DNA of 64,000 bases, taken from Anarhynchus alexandrinus. Taxonomy: Eukaryota > Chordata > Aves > Charadriiformes > Charadriidae. The stretch covers positions 589,064-653,063 of the forward strand of contig VUYV01000296.1 of NCBI GenBank assembly GCA_008711295.1. Reading direction: 5' to 3'. A program made the position numbers and the translations under genes. The notes beneath the pieces are model-generated. The model did no database searches and was not told the DNA's origin. It was given only the letters and a program-made list of their open reading frames with translations. Numbering within the stretch: position 1 is the first letter of the stretch; every line of letters begins with the position of its first letter. Shown here one piece after another: positions 36,601 through 48,349 of this stretch.

Positions 36601-37289
36601 CTGCTATGCATCAGCAAGTCATACAGCTACTGGAGTTAACATATAAGTGTTACAGACAGGGAACACCAGGGACTCTTGTAAGACAAAAGTCTTTCCTTTG
36701 TCCCTATTGTGTATCTTACAATATCTGGATCCAGTTTATTCATTGCCTGTAAAATCTACTATTAGCCTTCAGGTGATATTTTGAAGCTTTGCAAATTTTT
36801 CCCAGCATTCATTTAAGGCTCTGTGCAAATAACAGGAGAACAGAATTTACCAAGCAGGAACAGACAGTTTATTTCACTTTATATGGAACTAAAGTTTCAC
36901 GTAAATTCTCTTCTGCGTAAAGCACGTTGAAAATTACATTAACGACGTTTTAACAATAGATCTTGTGCATCCCTGCCTATCTGGAGGACAGCAATCTGCG
37001 CTGCTGCAAATGTGCACACTGGTGCGAAGATGCAGCCTCCATCTTCGTTTCAGTTCATGCCATTTGATATTTATAGCCCTTGCCCATAGTAAGGCGAAGG
37101 AAGGTGAAGGGCAGAGCAGTTGTAGTAGGAAGTATCATGCTTGTGTGACCATCTCCCAAACGCCAGTCTTATGTCTTGGAGAGATGCCATGTTGGCAGGG
37201 TGCGCAGGAAGTATTCGCATAGCAAATTGTGTTACGAGCAGCAGAACCACAACAAGGTTCTTCCTGCATCTGATGATAATTGTTTGATT

Positions 37290-37310
37290 GGGGGGCGGGG
37301 GGAGGGAGGG
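37290..37310 (+). other. G-quadruplex-type G-rich tract
   Basis: Four G runs (G6, G6, G3, G3) are separated by single bases, followed by purine-rich sequence. This satisfies the usual four-tract quadruplex pattern with one-base loops, on the strand that would be PCCA pre-mRNA. Confidence 0.7.
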
Positions 37311-38246
37311 AGAAAAGGGAGGTCAGGGCAATGTGGATGAAAAGGAAAGGCCCGCACTATTGTAAGGACAGTGAAAACAAACTGCCCTCGTGCCAAAGAG
37401 CTTCAGTGTATATGACACAGCAGCGCTGAGCGGGATGTGGGAATATTCCACTGAGGCCGAAAAGCCCTGTGGGTAGGAAGGCTGTGGTGGTGTCCTGTGT
37501 TTCCACTGCTATCTCCTTCTCCTCCCTACTTCAGAGCGATTTCTCCTCACATGCCCTCAGAACCAACTCTCACTTACTGCTTTCTTTGATGTCAGTCTTC
37601 ATATGAGGAAAAACAAAGATGTTAGAATTTTAAAATACTTACATTAGTGTTCTGTTACACGTCTTTGGGCGTTCCTTGTTTTTTTGTGAGGGTTTTGTGT
37701 TATTTTGTTTTTTTTCTCCCTAGGTTTATCTTTTAGTTATAAAAGAGCCGCAGGGAAGCCCTCCTTTAGCCTTGTAAGTTCCAAGCCTACTGTTAACATT
37801 TAACAAATACTCAGCAAGCAGAACAACCCAATGTGGTTGCTGTACCAAAGCCAGATCTGGACACTGCATCAAGAAGAACACAGATACATCCTGAAAGGCA
37901 TCTGTCCCACAGCCCGTTTTTGACACACTGACTTAGAAAAGGAGCATGTGATGATGGAAATATGCTGGTTTATGGCATCAAGTAGTGGCTTTTACAAGGT
38001 ACAAACTGTACTAATGTTTCCTGTAAAGCAGAAGATACCTTCGAGAAGTTGGGAAGCATCTCAAGATGCAAGAGAGGCAGTGAGTTTCTCCACCCTTAAA
38101 ATGTTTCTCACCACCCTACAGGCAAGATAAAAACCTGGAACGTTACTCGTTCCTAATTTATGTTAAATAGCCAAATAGAAATGCAATGTTACATATGAAG
38201 TAACTATACAAATGCACTCACGCTCTTGGAGAGGCCAGAGAAGACT

Positions 38247-38375
38247 CTCATAGAGTATTTGAGGTGAGAGAGGACCACATGCACCCCGCCCATCCAAAGC
38301 AGGGCCAACTAGAGCAGGCTGATGAGAGCTGTGTCCAGCAGAGTTTTGAATATCTAAGGACTCCACAACTCCACG
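38247..38375 (-). mobile_element. Degenerate CR1 3' remnant
   Basis: 'ctcatagagtatttgaggtg' followed by 'agagaggacc', then 'gctgtgtccagcagagtttt' and 'gaatatctaaggactccaca' follow the antisense CR1 3' region with many changes. Weakly supported at its inner end. Confidence 0.6.
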
Positions 38376-40203
38376 TCTTCGGAATGTATTCAGTGATTTT
38401 GCAAATTCTTGTGTGTCTCTGAAGGCTTTGCAGGGCAGTGACACAGAAGTAATATAGATGGAGAAAATCAGGACAAGTAATTCCAGGTCTGGGGTAATGC
38501 TGAGAGTAAAAGGGAATAATCATTCTTTACAAGAGCTTGTATGACTGCACTGAGAAGTATCCAGTTGAGGAGAGGTCAGAAGCTCCGTTTCTAATCTGAA
38601 AAACGATGGACGCTTGTGGTGGAAACATAGGCATGGAGCAGAATGCGTTGATACTGTTGTAGAGTTTGAAGATCAAGAGAGCTCTGGCAGGTTGATGCCT
38701 CTTAACCTGTTAAATCCAGCTGTAATGCAATGATGGAAGCTGTAGAGAAGGTTAAGAAAAGATTATCACCAGAGATGAATTGAACTCTCAAACCATCTAC
38801 TATTAATGCCCTGAAGGAACAAAGATTTTAATAGAAGCATCTGTAGGGTACACAGGAAACAGAATTTCAGAGGCAGCATCAAGCAAAGGGAATCTGTATA
38901 CAAAACAGCAGGCTTCCCCACCCCTCTCCAGTAAACACTTTATAACCATGTCACGGTTAAATGCTAAAAAGTAAATGCATGGGTTTTGTGGATGTGTGCA
39001 AGTTCACCACTTTTCTCTTGGATGGTAGGTAAATTACTAGAGAGAGAAAAAGTGCATGACTTTGGAGAATCTTAGGTGCATGCCTCAATAATGTGAGGGT
39101 TCACTGAGAAATTAAGAACTAGAAAAATAGTATCAACACCATCTGATTAATTTCTCTTCATGACCTGAAGGGTCGGTAGTTTGCTCTTTTGGTTATGGAG
39201 TTTTCCTTTAGTATTAGGATTATGATTGCTGGCTCATTTCCATGCAGGTTTCCCTACGCGGTTATTTCCTGCGCTCCAGAAGATCTACTTATGGCAAACA
39301 GTGCCTTTTACCCTTCTCCCTTTTAACTGTGATTGTAGAGCACTTCTTGAGAGGCATAAGGGAACAAAAGTGAATGAGTTCGCTGGAATTCAGGAAGGAG
39401 TTTTCACAAGCACATCACTGAATGATCCACCCTCACTGGTTCATCTGCTGAGACCATGTATTAGCAGTGGTGAATTCTGGACCAGAGACTGATTCAGTTG
39501 TATTCTTTTCAGGTGGGGAAGCTCCTCCAACTTTGTGCCAGCTCTGGAAGCATTTTTCAAACTCACGTGGTGTTTCAGTTTTAGTCATGTTGCAGGGGGC
39601 ACAAATTGGTTCCAAAATGACTTTTGACATTGTGAGACTGCTGGGAGGCCTCTCCAGCTGTAGTAAAAAATAAACTGCTATTCCACTTCTGATTTTCTTT
39701 CTCCTGGCTTGGTTTGTGGTTCATGAAGTCCATTCCTGCTCTGCTAGAATTACATTTGAACCGGCATCAGTAACATGAGAGGTGTAACAACTTACCTGAA
39801 ACATCTCATCTGAAAAAACATTATTCTCACTGACAGATGATGTTGTGTTGTTGTGAGGCTGCGCTGTGTGCATATGCTGAACTGAGTAGTTAGCCTCAAA
39901 TTGCTGACAACTCTGTTGAAACTGGGCACCGGCTGCCAAAGAATTTGGTTGTGCTGGGGCTTGGAGAATAGGCACCCTGATAGCTACTTATGTTGAAAGG
40001 CAGTAAGGGAGTCTGAGCCAAGCTCTCTTCCTTGGGCTTGAAGGAAGCAGGGTGGACTCCTATTACCGTAGACACCCTTCAGTGTCATTCTGGGTAGTGA
40101 GGGAGGAAGAGACTATCAGAAGACATAGTGAGGCAACTGTTTGAGGTTGTAGTGGAGATATGAGGTTGTTGGAACTCCTTTCCCTTATGTAAATGTTGAT
40201 GAA
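38376..40203. other. PCCA intron, no recognised gene
   Basis: About 1.8 kb of unique sequence. Short frames on both strands have no family match. Confidence 0.5.
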
Positions 40204-40350
40204 GCTTCATCCCTGGAGGTGTTTAAGGCCAGGCTGGATGGGGCTTTGAGCAACCTGGTCTAGTGGGAGGTGTCCCTGCCTGTGGCAGGGGGGTTGGAAC
40301 TCGATGGTCTTCAAGGTCCCTTCCAACCTAAACCATTCTATGATTCTGTG
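40204..40350 (+). mobile_element. CR1 3' end, sense orientation
   Basis: Runs from 'gcttcatccctggaggtgtt' through 'gagcaacctggtctagtggg' to the 3' terminus 'accattctatgattctgtga'. A short, little-diverged, 5'-truncated copy in the same orientation as PCCA. Confidence 0.93.
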
Positions 40351-43337
40351 AGCAGAGTAAAAAAATGTCTGAGATGGAAGTCAGGCTAGAGGCTGTGATT
40401 TCCGCCTATTGTCATGTATGACAGTGTGAGATGTCTAGCACGAGCAAGTCAGATGCTTGGTTTTATGCACAGACTGCAAACTGAATGGCATATATTTGTC
40501 TTTGGTTTCACTACAGACTGTCATACTCCCCGGGCCATCGTGGCCTCTCTGCAGCAGGAGATGAGCAGCGGAGAAGTTCCCCTGCAGAAAAGCTTTGTAC
40601 AAACGCAGCTGCTTCCTAGGAAACTCACTGCCACAGGCATGCTCCATGTGAGGACGGGGCTGGAAGGCCCAGCAGCTAGTGGAGTGTATCTCGCTCTCTT
40701 GTGTCCAAACTAGAGCCGCTTCTGAGGACCTTAAGGATTTGTCTGTGCCTGACAGCTCAGAACTAGACCCGCAGGGCAGAGTAACCCTGCTCTGTGCAGC
40801 CCTCCTGAGCTCAGCCTGCAACTGCTCTGTTTTGGTTTCGATCCCTTTTTCATTTAGTGTCAGGATTTCCTTATGTAATACACAGCTAAAAGTGATTTTA
40901 AAGTACTTCGGCTTAATCGTGTTTTTGTTCCCCACCCCCATGCTTTTATGTTTGAAGGCTCCATTAGTGTCCATAACAAAGAGAGAGTAACACAGATGGT
41001 AAACATTTTTACCACAGAACACCAGCAGCGAACACCATATCACTGATTTAGGAGTCTCTGTACTGTGCTTGCTCAGCTGTATATAATCACTCTCATTTCC
41101 TTCCCTTGGGTTTCTGGCCGGCTTAGGGAGGCTTTACTGGCACGTTCGGTGATGTCTCCCTGGCATCGCTGAGGTATTGCTCAGTTCTCATATATGCCAC
41201 TTTCTGGAGCAAGAAGCTCCATCCTGGAGCTGGTGTCAGCTTTTGCCTGGCGTGCTCTCTGATTTTCAGAAATGTATTTGCACCAAACATACAGGGCTAA
41301 AATGAAAACTCTTCTGGGTGAAGACAGTATCTGCTTTAGCTGCCAGGCAGCCATAGTGTTTTTGAATGCCTCCCTGATATAAAAGGTAATAAACCTAGGG
41401 AACTGTGATTAGCCTTGCCTGAGTTTTGTGGCATAGTTACCGTGGTGGAAGCTAGCGTGCGTTTGGTACAAAGCAATGGTATTTTTAAAGTTTCAGTTTT
41501 CATTCTGGGAATGCTGATAAAAAGGCGAATGCTATGAATAAGGGTTGTTTGCTCTCTGTAGTAGTTCAAATAAAAGTATAAAAAAGTAATTCAGTTTGGT
41601 GCAGCATTTTACCAAGCCGACTAGCTGTGAGGTTCTTGTTTTATCTTCCTTTTTACTTTTCTTTGTACAAACAAAATAGCAAACTTAGGCTCTGTCTATC
41701 AAAAATGCAAGTAGCTTTTCTTTTGTACTTAGATGAGAGAGATAATCTCTAACTAAAATTTCACATTAGCATTCTGCTTGTAAAATAAAACAGTGTCCTT
41801 TGGGCCAGAGAAGTTTTTTCTTAAAAACAAGCGTGCACTACAGCCTGTGTTGTAGTGGCCCATTTTGGTGACTTGTTTACTGGTGTGTCTTTCATATCCA
41901 AATTCTTGGCTACAGACAAAGCATTCAAATACTTTTCTCTTTGTCGAAAGAAGACGACGAAAAATGTCTGAAATTGGAGCCAAGTTCACATTCTCTGGAG
42001 TACCGTTTCAGCCTTTGGGAGGACCGGCTAGTGCAGAGTAACTGAAAACTCGAGCTAGGTTTGTTTGAACAGTCTAAACTTAAAGAAGAGACAGCAAAAC
42101 AAATACTTTTTAATTCTTGTGCTTTTTATATTTACACTGGCGGTGGTGTCTTCCTCAGATAAAACGTTTTGATATTAAGCAGTTCCTCTAATTTTACTGG
42201 GCTCTGTTTCTTTTTATGGTAACACACACTGTGCAGGAAGGTCATTATACGGGAGAAAAAAGCTGTCAGCATAAAAGAGAAAGTTAACATTGCACATGTT
42301 GTCTTTGTTTATGGGGTTCCTGGAATGTGTTGTGAATCGAGCCAAATGATGGCTTAAACTGTTCTTTTTAATATTCTGGACGGCCTCTCCACGCGTTCTG
42401 CCAGTAACAGGTACTTCACCTTGCAAGTACAGGTTGTGAAATTACCTGTGAAAGCATCTCGAGTGTTTCCTTTGGATGCTGCTAGTACTTGCTTTAAAGA
42501 CCATTTATATTTTTGGTACAGTTTGGGGGAATGTGATCGTTGTTACATGCAATTAACCCAACTGGGTGTGATGAGAACATTGAAATTAATAATGAAACAT
42601 GGATCGGTTGCCTGCGCAAAGCCAGTTTGGGTTAATGCTGGTGTCAGAGTTGCCTGATGACTGCACATCACGGGGAGCCTTGCAAACTGCGTTGGTGATT
42701 TTTGTCTCATTTAGTATTGCATTAACATCTGTGTTACAAATGGCCATTCATCAGCTGGTAGTTTTGTTTGAGTTCCAGAAGCAAGATGAAAGAAAATGCA
42801 GCTACTTTACATTTTTCGAGTTCCATCCCCCAACGGGTTTCATGTCTAAGGTTAAACCAGGGCGAGGGAGTAAAACCCCTGAGTAACTGTTAGGTTACAT
42901 GAGCAGCAGTAAATTCTTTACTTTTACACCTTATTAAAAGAAGAGTAAAACCTCGCCTTCTCTGAGCCAAAACTACTGCCTTCGGTTTCTGCTTGAAATG
43001 AGGTCTCCTCATAAAGTGACATGGGGCTGACCAGGTGTTAACCGTCTTAGGGATTCCTGCTCAACCAGTCCCACACAGGAGCAGGGAAGGAGCCCTGATG
43101 ACTTGGGACATAAGGGATCAAATCAACAATTAAAGGATAATAGTGAGCTGGGAAGGAAAGGGAAGATGACTAGCCAGGAAGGATTAGCCTGAGTCAGGAA
43201 CAAATTTCCTGAAATTATACTCAAGCAGGTGCTTAAAGGGAGGTGGGTTATTCTCTTAAGGAGTGATTTTCAGAAGTGTGCGAGCCAGCTACAAGGAGGT
43301 CTGAGAGGCCAGTGAGGAAGAAACTCCTCTGGGGAAG
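40351..43337. other. PCCA intron, no recognised gene
   Basis: Holds the unidentified minus-strand frame at 40435-41043 and otherwise unique sequence with moderate GC content. Confidence 0.5.
40435..41043 (-). other. Unidentified 202-codon open frame
   Basis: The longest open frame in the window that is not explained by CR1. It starts MIWCSLLVFCGKN on the minus strand and includes ETKTEQLQAELRRAAQSRV and LYKAFLQGNFSAAHLLLQR. No domain, signal peptide or clear membrane segment is evident beyond a hydrophobic start. No splice sites or promoter stand out. The local GC content is raised, which lowers stop-codon frequency. I estimate it is mildly unlikely, but not very unlikely, by chance. Not recognised. 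Confidence 0.2.
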
Positions 43338-43412
43338 AGAATCATAGAATCATAGAATGGTTTAGGTTGGAAAGGACCTTGAAGATCATGGAGTTCCAAC
43401 CCACCTGCCTCG
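43338..43412 (-). mobile_element. Very short CR1 3' end
   Basis: Two aatcatag units and 'aatggtttaggttggaaagg' through 'ccaacccacctgcc'. Only about 75 bases remain, so reverse transcription stopped very early or the copy was later deleted. Sequence identity to consensus is high. Confidence 0.93.
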
Positions 43413-43967
43413 TAGGGTCAGGGAGAAAGTAGCGTGCTCTTGGAAGATTTCTGCTCTTCCCTGCGAGAGGCAATGTGTGTTGTACCATGGAGGAGGTTAA
43501 CGTGCTGGCCTACTGACCCTTTTCCATTGGGGAAAAAGGAGTGTTTAAATAGCTAATATATGTATATTCAGTGTGTTTTCTTTGTATAATATCGCTAGAT
43601 ATTAAAAGCAAGACTTGCCAAAAGAAAAACAACTGACTGGTATAAACTAGAGGCAAGTTCCACAGGGAAAACCGGCATCTTTTATTAGACCAACTGATGA
43701 TGTTGGGGGGGGGAAAGGCAGCACCTAAAATCCTCGCCTGTTCCCTGCTGCAGCTTCAGTGGGGAAGGGGGATAAAGTTTTGTCTGAGACCTTTTTACAA
43801 GCTCCATCTCTGTACTTTGACGTTGGGGAGCTGGAACCAGTGCAAAGGACAAACTGGATGTGGGCACGGGTGAGGAGAGGGCTTGCAGCTTCTGTTCTGA
43901 AGAGCTGATGTAGCATGATCTGTCGGTCCAGTGTGAGCATCATCTCGTGAAAGGACCTGGCATTAAC

Positions 43968-44013
43968 AGATATTGCAGTTACCTATGTTTAGATATTACA
44001 GCTACCTGTGTTT
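43968..44013. repeat. Tandem duplication, 23-base unit
   Basis: agatattgcagttacctatg-ttt at 43968-43990 is followed immediately by agatattacagctacctgtg-ttt at 43991-44013, with three differences between copies. Confidence 0.8.
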
Positions 44014-47000
44014 ATTATTATTAAAATATTCTCAGATAGATTTTGTTAGCTCAAGTGTATGCACATCTGCCTTGTGAATCAAAATGAGGATTTGGTTTTC
44101 TCATTTGCAATGTGTTTCATTACACTGGATTCCTTTACAAGCCAAGCTGGTATTTGTTTGGCTGAGTTCATTTTGGAATTGTATGGGAATGGACACCTCA
44201 AATGCTAATTTCTGATTTTTATACGCACTATAACACCTACATTATTTCTTTTGGGATTAACATTCTTTAGGCAATGGTTTTATTCAGGAGCAATTACCTT
44301 TAGCGTTCAGTAAAGCTGAAATTGTGTATTTTACTCTTTATAAAGTATTTGTCAAAGCACTGGTATCCATTAAACACTTCTCCCACCTAAAGGAAGAAAG
44401 CAGAGTTTATTTGGATGTCAGTGGTTTCAACATACTGCTAGCTTCTGGCCTCAACCTAAAGAAAAAGGAGTGAGACCTGCAAATACCAAGTATATAAAAT
44501 TCCAGTGTATTTTATTGGACAAGGAAACTTCATGTTAAAAAAGCGCTGTACTTTGAATGATTTCCAAAATATATTGTTGGATTCAAAGTTGTGAAATGTA
44601 ATTGCTTCTACATCCTGACAGAGCCGCAGGATCTGGAGTGGCTTAAGAAAAGTGAAGACTGAAGGCCAGATTTTCAGAGGCAACGTAGTCCTACTAAAAT
44701 TAATGCAAGTTAGGCACCTGAATGCCTTTGAAATCTGGCTCCGAGCCTGTAGTTTTTGTTCCTGTTAATACTTTGGACGTTTTCTTTATGCCAGCCCTTC
44801 GGTTCAACTCAAGGAACAGGAGAGGGATTTCCTGTGTCGGTCAGCAACGTGCTGTTTAGCACTGGAGCTAACCCCAAGAGCAGGGCTGGGCAGTGTTGCT
44901 CTGGGACTCGCTCTACATTAATATTGCTCTAGTAGGAGTCAAAGTTTAATTGCCAATACGACATTTGACTCCATTCTGAACTACAAATAAGTTCTGAAGT
45001 AAGGAGGATGTCAAAGAACAATTTCCCCTTCCCTCCCCCCAATTTTTTTTTTTCCCCCCCTGGATTTCGGTGTTCTTCCCAAGACATGTTTTGAGAAAAG
45101 ACTATATATCCCAGCAATGTGGACGTCATTGAACTGAGCTCGTTGTGTAGTCATAGTTTTATTTTATGGGTAATAATATTATGCCATTTTTAAAGGGAGG
45201 AGCAGCCTTAGAAAATCAGGCTGGAAAATAGCTAAAAAGCATAATTTTTCCCCATCAAGTTATAAAACTGTACTGTGCTAGCTGAAAGCACATAATGAGT
45301 AGGAAGTGAGCACTAATCTATTTGGCTCTGTCTGAACCTTCGTATTTCTATTTATCTCAGTGGGAGATTTTAATATTCTACTGATGTTATTTTATATTTT
45401 GCTGACTTTTAGGTTGAGATATTGGCACTTAAAATCATGTTGACTGCCTGAATGCAAAATCAGGCTTTATGAGAATTAATAAAATCATGCTATTATGAAT
45501 CTTGGAGATGGCATTAGCTGATATAAATGATGTCTGAAAATGGTGTAATGAGCTGGTTTTGCCTTTATTTCAAAGCTCTTTTTGGTACACTTGAAAGGAT
45601 TTTGCAAAGGTGCATGCATATTAAGGCCCAGATTCTGCTTACATTACTAGGAGAGTATCTCGACCTAACCAACAAAGCTAAAGGTATGAATGAAACTTCC
45701 TTCCAGTAGCTACTTTATTAATTGCAAGTTACTTTTGCCTGGTCCCCAGTTTGCCCTCTGACCTCCCCTGAATGCCTGCCTGCCTCCCCACCGCAGTTCC
45801 AGGCCACGGTTATTGAACATGCAATGGCTTTGCAGCTGGTTCACTGAGAATTGTAAAGAAGTTGGAAAGATGAGTGAAACTTGATTTAAAGTTTTGACAC
45901 GAGGACACATGCCACTATTTGTGGTGTTAAAGGTGGGCAGAATATGCAGTGGTGAGGGGTACAATATATGAGCTAAATAAACTGCAGCTCTTGGTGGCAG
46001 GTACGCACATGACTGGAAAAGTGTTTTTTTAAAATAATAGGCAAAACCTTTTTATTTATAACAAACAGGGAAACATGAAAAAAGTTGTAAAAATTAATTC
46101 AGCATTATAAATTAAAACATATATTGAAAATTGCTATGCAAATAAAACATCTAGTTCGTTCATTGTGAAACTTAATTGAATGATTTTGGAGGAATCATGG
46201 AAATCTTGTATCAGTTTCTTCATTTTACCCTACAAGTTCCTTATTCACTTTGTGCCTGTGTTGCCACAGGGTGAGTTGACTCTGGCTCAGATTTAAGCAG
46301 TTGGAACAAATGAGGCGTGTTACGGGGGAATTCATGAATGAGATCCAATTCTACTTGGAGGTATGAAGGCAAGCTGCTGAAAAATCTTCAGATAGGAAGC
46401 AAGAGGCTACAAATGGGGAAGCAAGAGTCTGCAACCACCTCTTTCTCCCTTTGACTCGTAGTCTTACTGAATTTTGAAGTGAAGCAAGTTGACAGAGGAA
46501 CTGAAGATTTTTAATCTTATGGCTGTTCCTGAGATTGCTCAAAATAAATCAGCGATTTCTCTAAATAACTTACTAGGCTCTTTAAAAGATTTGGGAATGG
46601 AACCACTGAAGTTGGCCATTCAGAAGAGTGACTCCAGACAGTCAACTACACCTTAGAGCTGGTAGAAGGAGAGGCTGCGGACATATTTAAGTGTCCTAAC
46701 TAAGGCCCTTAGAAAAGTGCTCAAGTGTATGGTTCAGCCTGTCCTTATCCTTGAAAGCACTTTGAATGGGACTTAAAGGCCGCTTAAAATACTGACATGC
46801 TTTTACGAGCTGAGATCTGTATAGATATCTTTATCTTGATCCATCATTTAGCTACATTCATTATAGTTTTTGTTCCCTACTCAAAACCTGTTTGAGTGAG
46901 CTCAAGTAGTCAGAGGAAAGTAGAGCACCCCCTCCAGTTTATGTACTGCTTTTCCCAGTAATTTGCATGTGAATAAGGATTCATGAGTAACAGAATTATG

Positions 47001-48013
47001 AATGCCCAAGGAATCTTTCTTCACTTGTAACAGTTTATTTCCAGAGCTGTCTCTGCACTTCAGTTCCATAGAAAGCCTGTAAAATCTCCAGTAAATTGTG
47101 AGCTTACTCTGTTTTTTCACAGCAGTGACAATCCTTCTCCAGAACTTCAGTGATTGCCACTGGTACAAATTTTACAAGTGTGTGTCATTTATCCAGCTTC
47201 TTGACACTATGGCTATATGGTAGAGGCAGTAACTTGGCTATAGGCATGCTGATGCCCTCCAGCAGCAAGAAAAATGATTAAAGGATGTATTCTTTGTTGT
47301 TCAAAAGTCAGTACCTTGGAGCTGAATAAGTGTACCAATTTTCAGCTTAGCCTGAATCACTTGCTCGCTAGTATAAATCTATTGGATTTATATGTAGCAC
47401 AGATAAATTAAGACTAGTTATCATTGACAGGCTTCAAGTAGGAGGCATCTAGAATACTTCAATACCCAAAAGAGCATTTTATTGGAGCCTAGCTCTACTT
47501 TTTTTTGTGCAAGGAGAGCCTTGCTTTGATTAAAAAAAGCCACCAGAACTTTTATCCCTGTTTTAAAAATTGCTGATAGGTATTTGTGGAAAGTGAAATG
47601 CAGAAATATGATACATAATGGAAATATATTGTCAGATGGACAAATGTTTTAGGGATGGGGAAGAAAATGATTTGGAATTCTCAGTGCTTTACCATCGCTT
47701 GTACACGTACCAGGTTGCACCTGAAAGCAGAAGGCAGAACAAATAGAGAAAATCTGCCTATTCGGCGAAGAGTGTCTTATTTTGCATGAATAAAGGCTGG
47801 ATTGGCTCCTTACAAAGATACTGAGGAACTCCGAGTCATATTTTTGTGATTAGATTTTCAGAGGTGGTAGATCACTATTACTTCCATGCAAATCAGTGGA
47901 AGTCGCAAATTCTTATGTCTTTCACAAAACAGGAGATTGATAGTTTAGGTTTCTCCACTGTCTCTCACTTGGAGTAAGTTATTTCTCTCAATGGAGAATT
48001 ATTAAGACCTTCT

Positions 48014-48349
48014 TTAATGTGAAATTGTCTCTAGCTTGCCAGTGACATCTTTACTATGCAGGCATGCATGGTGGCCCGGTGGGAGTTTCAGTTCACTTCT
48101 GATTATTTCCCAGGCTTTGGCCAGAGAATTTCTCAGGCTCAGATGGTTCTTAGCGATTGTTTCGAAGCAATCCCCTTCTTCACTGCTCATCAGTGCCAGA
48201 TTTTCGAAGATGCAAATGCAGTATAATGTGTGACAGTTCTGTCTCTGCAGCTCAGATACGTGTATTTGAAAAGGCAATTCTCTAAGTCTGGATTTGAAAC
48301 TCCCAATGATCTCGGTGATCCTATAGAGAAAAATTAGTTCTTTCGACAA
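48014..48349 (-). other. Unidentified 111-codon open frame
   Basis: The minus-strand frame reads MSKELIFLYRITEIIGSFKS at its start, later LRELPFQIHVSELQRQNCH and LSLRNSLAKAWEIIRSELK. Composition is protein-like but no family is recognised and no splice context was established. The plus strand is also open over much of this span, which argues for low stop density rather than coding. Confidence 0.15.

Larger units (their letters stand above)
28483..38246. other. PCCA intron, long stretch without recognised genes
   Basis: About 9.8 kb. Holds a palindromic purine-pyrimidine segment at 28552-28573, an unidentified minus-strand open frame at 30368-30634, an exon-like block at 35945-36023 (rejected as an exon), and a G-rich tract at 37290-37310. 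The rest is ordinary AT-rich intron with T tracts. No mobile element recognised in it. Confidence 0.5.
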
